NCBI GenBank assembly: GCA_018268015.1
Contig: JAFDXJ010000010.1
Location: 124,001 to 188,000 of the forward strand
DNA length: 64,000 bases
Source of the DNA: Bacteroidota bacterium
GTDB taxonomy: Bacteria > Bacteroidota > Bacteroidia > Chitinophagales > Chitinophagaceae
Direction: 5' to 3'
Under the pieces are notes generated by a model. That model was not told the origin of the DNA and ran no database searches. It saw only the letters and a list, made by a program, of their open reading frames with translations. Positions 60,821 to 64,000 of the stretch are shown piece after piece (position 1 is the first letter of the stretch; each line of letters opens with the position of its first letter). The position numbers and the translations under genes are program-made.

Positions 60821-62341
60821 TTAAAATCCAAAACTGATACCCTGAGCCAATGGCAATTCTGTGCCCCAGTTAATCGTATTTGTTTGTCTGCGCATGTATG
60901 CTTTCCAGGAATCAGATCCGCTTTCACGACCACCTCCTGTTTCTTTTTCACCACCAAAAGCGCCTCCTATTTCTGCGCCACTTGTTCCAATATTTACATT
61001 CGCTATACCACAATCACTACCATTATGAGAAAGGAATTTTTCAACTTCAATCATATTGGTCGTAAAGATGGATGAAGACAATCCCTGTGGTACTGCATTT
61101 TGCATTTTGATAGCCTCTTCAATTGTCTCGTATTTCATGATATATAAGACCGGTGCAAATGTCTCTTGTTGCACAATTTCCATATCATTGGTTACCTCTA
61201 AAATACATGGAGTCACATAACAATTACTTTCATAACCCGTTCCGGAAAGCACCTTTCCTTCCACCAAAATTTTAGCACCTTCTGATTTGGCTTTTTCGAT
61301 GGCATTGGTAAAGTCTGCTACGGCTTTTGTATCAATTAATGGACCCACATGATTGGTGGCATCTAAAGGATTACCAATTTTCAATTGAGCATAAGCATTT
61401 TTCAATATTGTTTTTGTTTTTTCATAAACAGATTCATGGATAATGAGCCTTCGTGTGGAAGTACATCTTTGTCCGGCTGTACCTACCGCTCCAAATACAG
61501 CGCCGATTAATACCATATTTAAATCTGCATTTTGTGAAACAATGATTGCATTATTGCCTCCTAATTCTAAAATGGAGCGGCCAAATCTTTGTGCGACAGC
61601 TACAGATACTTTCCTGCCGATATGTGTTGACCCTGTGAAAGAAACAAGCGGTATATCAGGGTCTGCCGTCATTAAATCACCAGCTGCATTGCCAATGATA
61701 AGGCTGCTAACTCCTTCGGGCACATTATTTCTTTTGAAGACATCAGAAATAATTTTCTGGCAAGCTACTGCACATAAAGGAACTTTTGAAGAAGGTTTCC
61801 AAACAGTTACATCACCGCAAACCCATGCTATAGCAGCATTCCAGCTCCATACAGCTACCGGGAAATTAAATGCAGAGATAATTCCAACAACACCTACAGG
61901 ATGCCATTGTTCATACATACGGTGTTTAGGCCTTTCACTATGCATGGTCAGGCCATATAATTGACGGCTTTGTCCGACTGCAAAATCACAGATATCTATC
62001 ATTTCCTGTACTTCGCCCAATCCTTCCTGCAAACTCTTTCCCATTTCAAAACTCACCAGCCTTCCCAGGGCTTCTTTATTTTCTCGTAAGGCTTCGCCCA
62101 CCTGGCGAACAATTTCACCACGCCGGGGAGCCGGCCAATTGCGCCATTCTTCAAATGCAGCCTGCGCCTTCTGCATAATATTATTGTAATCATTTGAATC
62201 TCCTGAAAAAACAGATGCTATTAATTTTCCATCTACAGGAGAAAAAGATTCCAGTTTTTTACCATTTCCTTTCATCCATTCTGTACCTGTAGAAACACCA
62301 TCATTCTCAGTATGAATGCCCAATTCTTTTAAAAAATCCAT
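60821..62341 (-). CDS. amaB: Aldehyde dehydrogenase, ALDH7/antiquitin type (L-piperidine-6-carboxylate dehydrogenase)
   Basis: Oxidises alpha-aminoadipate semialdehyde (from piperidine-6-carboxylate) with NAD in lysine catabolism, by family. I use the ATG at 62341 (506 residues, MDFLKELGI); an earlier start at 62383 adds unlike residues. Motifs: AFNFPVAVWSWN, FTGSTHIGRKV, Glu259 in LELGGNN, and the nucleophile Cys293 in GTAGQRCTSTRR. GGGRESGSDSWKAYMRR near the end is typical of ALDH7. Another aldehyde substrate is possible. Confidence 0.9.
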   Translation of the reverse strand: MDFLKELGIHTENDGVSTGTEWMKGNGKKLESFSPVDGKLIASVFSGDSNDYNNIMQKAQAAFEEWRNWPAPRRGEIVRQVGEALRENKEALGRLVSFEMGKSLQEGLGEVQEMIDICDFAVGQSRQLYGLTMHSERPKHRMYEQWHPVGVVGIISAFNFPVAVWSWNAAIAWVCGDVTVWKPSSKVPLCAVACQKIISDVFKRNNVPEGVSSLIIGNAAGDLMTADPDIPLVSFTGSTHIGRKVSVAVAQRFGRSILELGGNNAIIVSQNADLNMVLIGAVFGAVGTAGQRCTSTRRLIIHESVYEKTKTILKNAYAQLKIGNPLDATNHVGPLIDTKAVADFTNAIEKAKSEGAKILVEGKVLSGTGYESNCYVTPCILEVTNDMEIVQQETFAPVLYIMKYETIEEAIKMQNAVPQGLSSSIFTTNMIEVEKFLSHNGSDCGIANVNIGTSGAEIGGAFGGEKETGGGRESGSDSWKAYMRRQTNTINWGTELPLAQGISFGF

Positions 62342-62433
62342 AATATATATTTTTGAGGTGCAAATATCGTGGATTTTACACACATCAATGTTTAAGGCTT
62401 TGTGAAGATGAGAAAATAATTAGAAGAGCAAGT

Positions 62434-63249
62434 TTAGTATTGCTCATTTTCATTGGGGAAATCCTGGTTTTTCACATCAGTAATAAATTGTTGTACTGCC
62501 TTCGTTGCCTGCTCATGAAGATTCAAATATTGCCTGAGGAATCTCGGTTTAAATTCTACATTGATACCCAGCATATCATGCATCACCAATACCTGGCCAT
62601 CACAATATTTACCGGCGCCAATACCTATAGTAGGAATGTCCAGGCTTTCAGACACATCTTTTGCCAGTTGTGCGGGAATTTTTTCCAATACAATAGAGAA
62701 GCATCCTGCTTCTTCCAGGAGTTTAGCATCTTCGCGTAATTTTTTTGCTTCATCCTCTCCTTTTGCACGGACATTATAAGTGCCAAATTTGTAGATACTT
62801 TGAGGAGTTAATCCCAGGTGTCCCATAACCGGGATGCCGGCAGATACAATTTTCCTGACGCTTTCTATCACTTCTACCCCCCCTTCCAGTTTGACTGCAT
62901 GAGCACCTGTTTCTTTCATAATCCGAATGGAAGATGCAAGTGCTATTTGTGAATTGGATTGATAGGAGCCGAATGGGAGATCCACTACGACGAGACATCT
63001 TTTCACCCCCCGTATAACGGATGAGGCATGATAGATCATCTGGTCCAGGGTGATCGGCAAAGTGGTTTCATGCCCGGCCATCACATTACTTGCACTATCG
63101 CCTACTAAAAGAATATCTATACCTGCATCATCAAAAATTCCGGCAAAAGAAAAATCATAAGCAGTCAACATAGAAATTTTTGTACCTGCTTTTTTCATTT
63201 TCAACAAAGTCAGCGTAGTAATTTTTTTGATTTCTTTATTAACAGACAT
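62434..63249 (-). CDS. panB: 3-methyl-2-oxobutanoate hydroxymethyltransferase
   Basis: Transfers a hydroxymethyl group from methylene-tetrahydrofolate to ketoisovalerate, the first step of pantothenate synthesis. I start at the ATG at 63249 (271 residues, [13 protein letters not shown]). Motifs: [11 protein letters not shown], metal Asp in [47 protein letters not shown] and [21 protein letters not shown]. The usual partner panC is not adjacent. Confidence 0.96.
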   Translation of the reverse strand: MSVNKEIKKITTLTLLKMKKAGTKISMLTAYDFSFAGIFDDAGIDILLVGDSASNVMAGHETTLPITLDQMIYHASSVIRGVKRCLVVVDLPFGSYQSNSQIALASSIRIMKETGAHAVKLEGGVEVIESVRKIVSAGIPVMGHLGLTPQSIYKFGTYNVRAKGEDEAKKLREDAKLLEEAGCFSIVLEKIPAQLAKDVSESLDIPTIGIGAGKYCDGQVLVMHDMLGINVEFKPRFLRQYLNLHEQATKAVQQFITDVKNQDFPNENEQY

Positions 63250-63267
63250 AGTCATTATTTTAATAAA

Positions 63268-63275
63268 CAAAAATA
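63268..63275 (-). promoter_or_regulatory. Candidate -7 box (TATTTTTG) for panB
   Basis: Minus-strand TATTTTTG fits TAnnTTTG, 18 bases before the panB ATG at 63249. Its position supports the 63249 start over an in-frame TTG at 63270. Confidence 0.35.
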
Positions 63276-63319
63276 GTGAAATGTAGCGCCATTTTCATAA
63301 TACAAACAGGTTTAGTTCC

Positions 63320-64000
63320 TTATTTTTCCGCTCTTTGTATTTCCTCAAACAATTTTTGAATCATCCCATCAGCCAAGCCTATTCTGGGAACAAAGATTTC
63401 TTCAATATTCGCCCAGGTCATTACCAGGCTGTATATCTGCAAAGCGGGGACAATAACATCCGCCCGGTCCGCTTTTAATGAGTATAAACGCATTCTGTCG
63501 GGCAGGTTTATTCGAGATAATTCATGGTAATAATCTTTCACCAGTTGAATTGATAATGGTTTATTCTCTTTCGTTTTACTCATCGAAAATATTTTATTAA
63601 TATTTCCACCCGAACCAATAGCAATTAATGGCCATTTACTTTTCGTATTGCATTGAATATGTTCCTTCATTTCATCCCAGGTATTTTCTTTTACTTGTTT
63701 TTTTAAAAGTCGTATAGTACCAATATTAAAAGATTCTTTGTATTGCAGTTTCCCATCGCTAAAAAAGGTAAGTTCCGTACTACCACCGCCAACGTCAATA
63801 TATAAATAGGCGTTGCCTTTTTCCATTTTTTCCGCTATGTGATTATCACATATATAAGAGGCTTCTTTATCGCCACTAATCACTTCAATATCCAATCCAC
63901 ATTCCAATTTAATCTTGCGTAAAATGTCTTTCCTATTTGCTGCATCACGCATCGCACTGGTTGCACAGGCTTTATAATAGGACACTTCATACACTTTCAT
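63320..64000 (-). CDS. Ppx/GppA-family phosphatase, partial (N-terminus outside window)
   Basis: The right window edge cuts this gene: the 226 visible residues start inside the ASKHA fold, missing the N-terminal DIGSN phosphate loop and probably 70-80 residues. Visible are ATSAMRDAANR, SGDKEASYIC, the second phosphate loop LYIDVGGGSTELTFF, GSGGNINKI and the C-terminal RADVIVPALQIY ... GLADGMI. The family hydrolyses polyphosphate or pppGpp; which one cannot be said. The Met at 63998-64000 is probably internal. Confidence 0.9.
   Translation of the reverse strand: MKVYEVSYYKACATSAMRDAANRKDILRKIKLECGLDIEVISGDKEASYICDNHIAEKMEKGNAYLYIDVGGGSTELTFFSDGKLQYKESFNIGTIRLLKKQVKENTWDEMKEHIQCNTKSKWPLIAIGSGGNINKIFSMSKTKENKPLSIQLVKDYYHELSRINLPDRMRLYSLKADRADVIVPALQIYSLVMTWANIEEIFVPRIGLADGMIQKLFEEIQRAEK

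Noticed and set aside
61443..61964. A 173-residue frame antisense to the aldehyde dehydrogenase gene, rich in Pro, Thr and Ala.
   Set aside because: It overlaps the catalytic core of the dehydrogenase and reads as an antisense shadow.

Overview
The window comes from a chromosome of a Bacteroidota bacterium, most likely a Chitinophagaceae-type member. The evidence is: Por/type IX secretion C-terminal sorting domains on two secreted proteins; a TonB-dependent receptor with the carboxypeptidase-regulatory-like N-terminus usual in this phylum; AT-rich DNA with almost no Shine-Dalgarno sequences; several upstream boxes fitting the Bacteroidota -7 consensus TAnnTTTG; an efp-accB-accC cluster; and the futalosine route to menaquinone. 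Coding density is high. I see no tRNA, rRNA, insertion sequence, prophage or CRISPR array, and nothing that looks recently transferred.

Layout. 0.4-9.2 kb: a Cys/Met-type PLP enzyme faces a stand-alone FMN glutamate-synthase-like protein, murB, and a minus-strand cbs-plsC-priA run. 9.2-15.4 kb: two tandem small barrel-like exported proteins, the three-gene proton-translocating transhydrogenase (pntA1-pntA2-pntB), and thyA-folA-methyltransferase. 15.5-24.6 kb: proline dehydrogenase, csaA-ogt, a minus-strand satD-like/DUF3307/pdxJ unit preceded by three evenly spaced palindromes, a dipeptide epimerase, a NYN-LOTUS protein, homogentisate dioxygenase and a YfcE-like phosphoesterase. 24.6-37.4 kb: a PD40 propeller protein, a TPR lipoprotein, rpe, an SRAP/HMCES gene with a perfect palindrome over its promoter, a TonB receptor, mutL, a T9SS metalloprotease and fabD. 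37.5-48.5 kb: a GH20-GH27 glycosidase operon, an OmpA-like protein, folE with two pterin synthase paralogues, mqnB-mqnD, a class IV aminotransferase, a Nif3-like protein and a zinc-ribbon coiled-coil protein. 48.5-64 kb: TPR protein, phosphatase, a rhodanese without its cysteine, an MFS carrier, an RRM protein, efp-accB-accC, a T9SS cargo protein, then a minus-strand block ppx/gppA-like (cut by the window edge), panB, aldehyde dehydrogenase, subtilase and DinB.

The functions are mostly housekeeping: one-carbon and pterin metabolism (thyA, folA, folE, two PTPS-like genes), cofactor synthesis (pdxJ, panB, mqnB, mqnD), lipid synthesis (accB, accC, fabD, plsC), DNA maintenance (priA, mutL, ogt, SRAP) and polymer or amino-acid breakdown (GH20, GH27, secreted peptidases, prolyl and homogentisate catabolism).

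The most promising unusual item is the satD-like operon (17964-20164). Its first gene looks like a class III nucleotide-cyclase-type fold fused to a C-terminal DNA-binding helix-turn-helix. It is followed by a polytopic DUF3307 membrane protein and pdxJ. Three 20-bp palindromic sites repeat at exactly 29-bp intervals over its promoter. Other points worth a second look are the SRAP operator-like palindrome, an EF-P with a rebuilt tip loop, a MutL lacking the endonuclease motifs, a cysteine-less rhodanese, and tandem CX5HGH pterin synthases beside folE.
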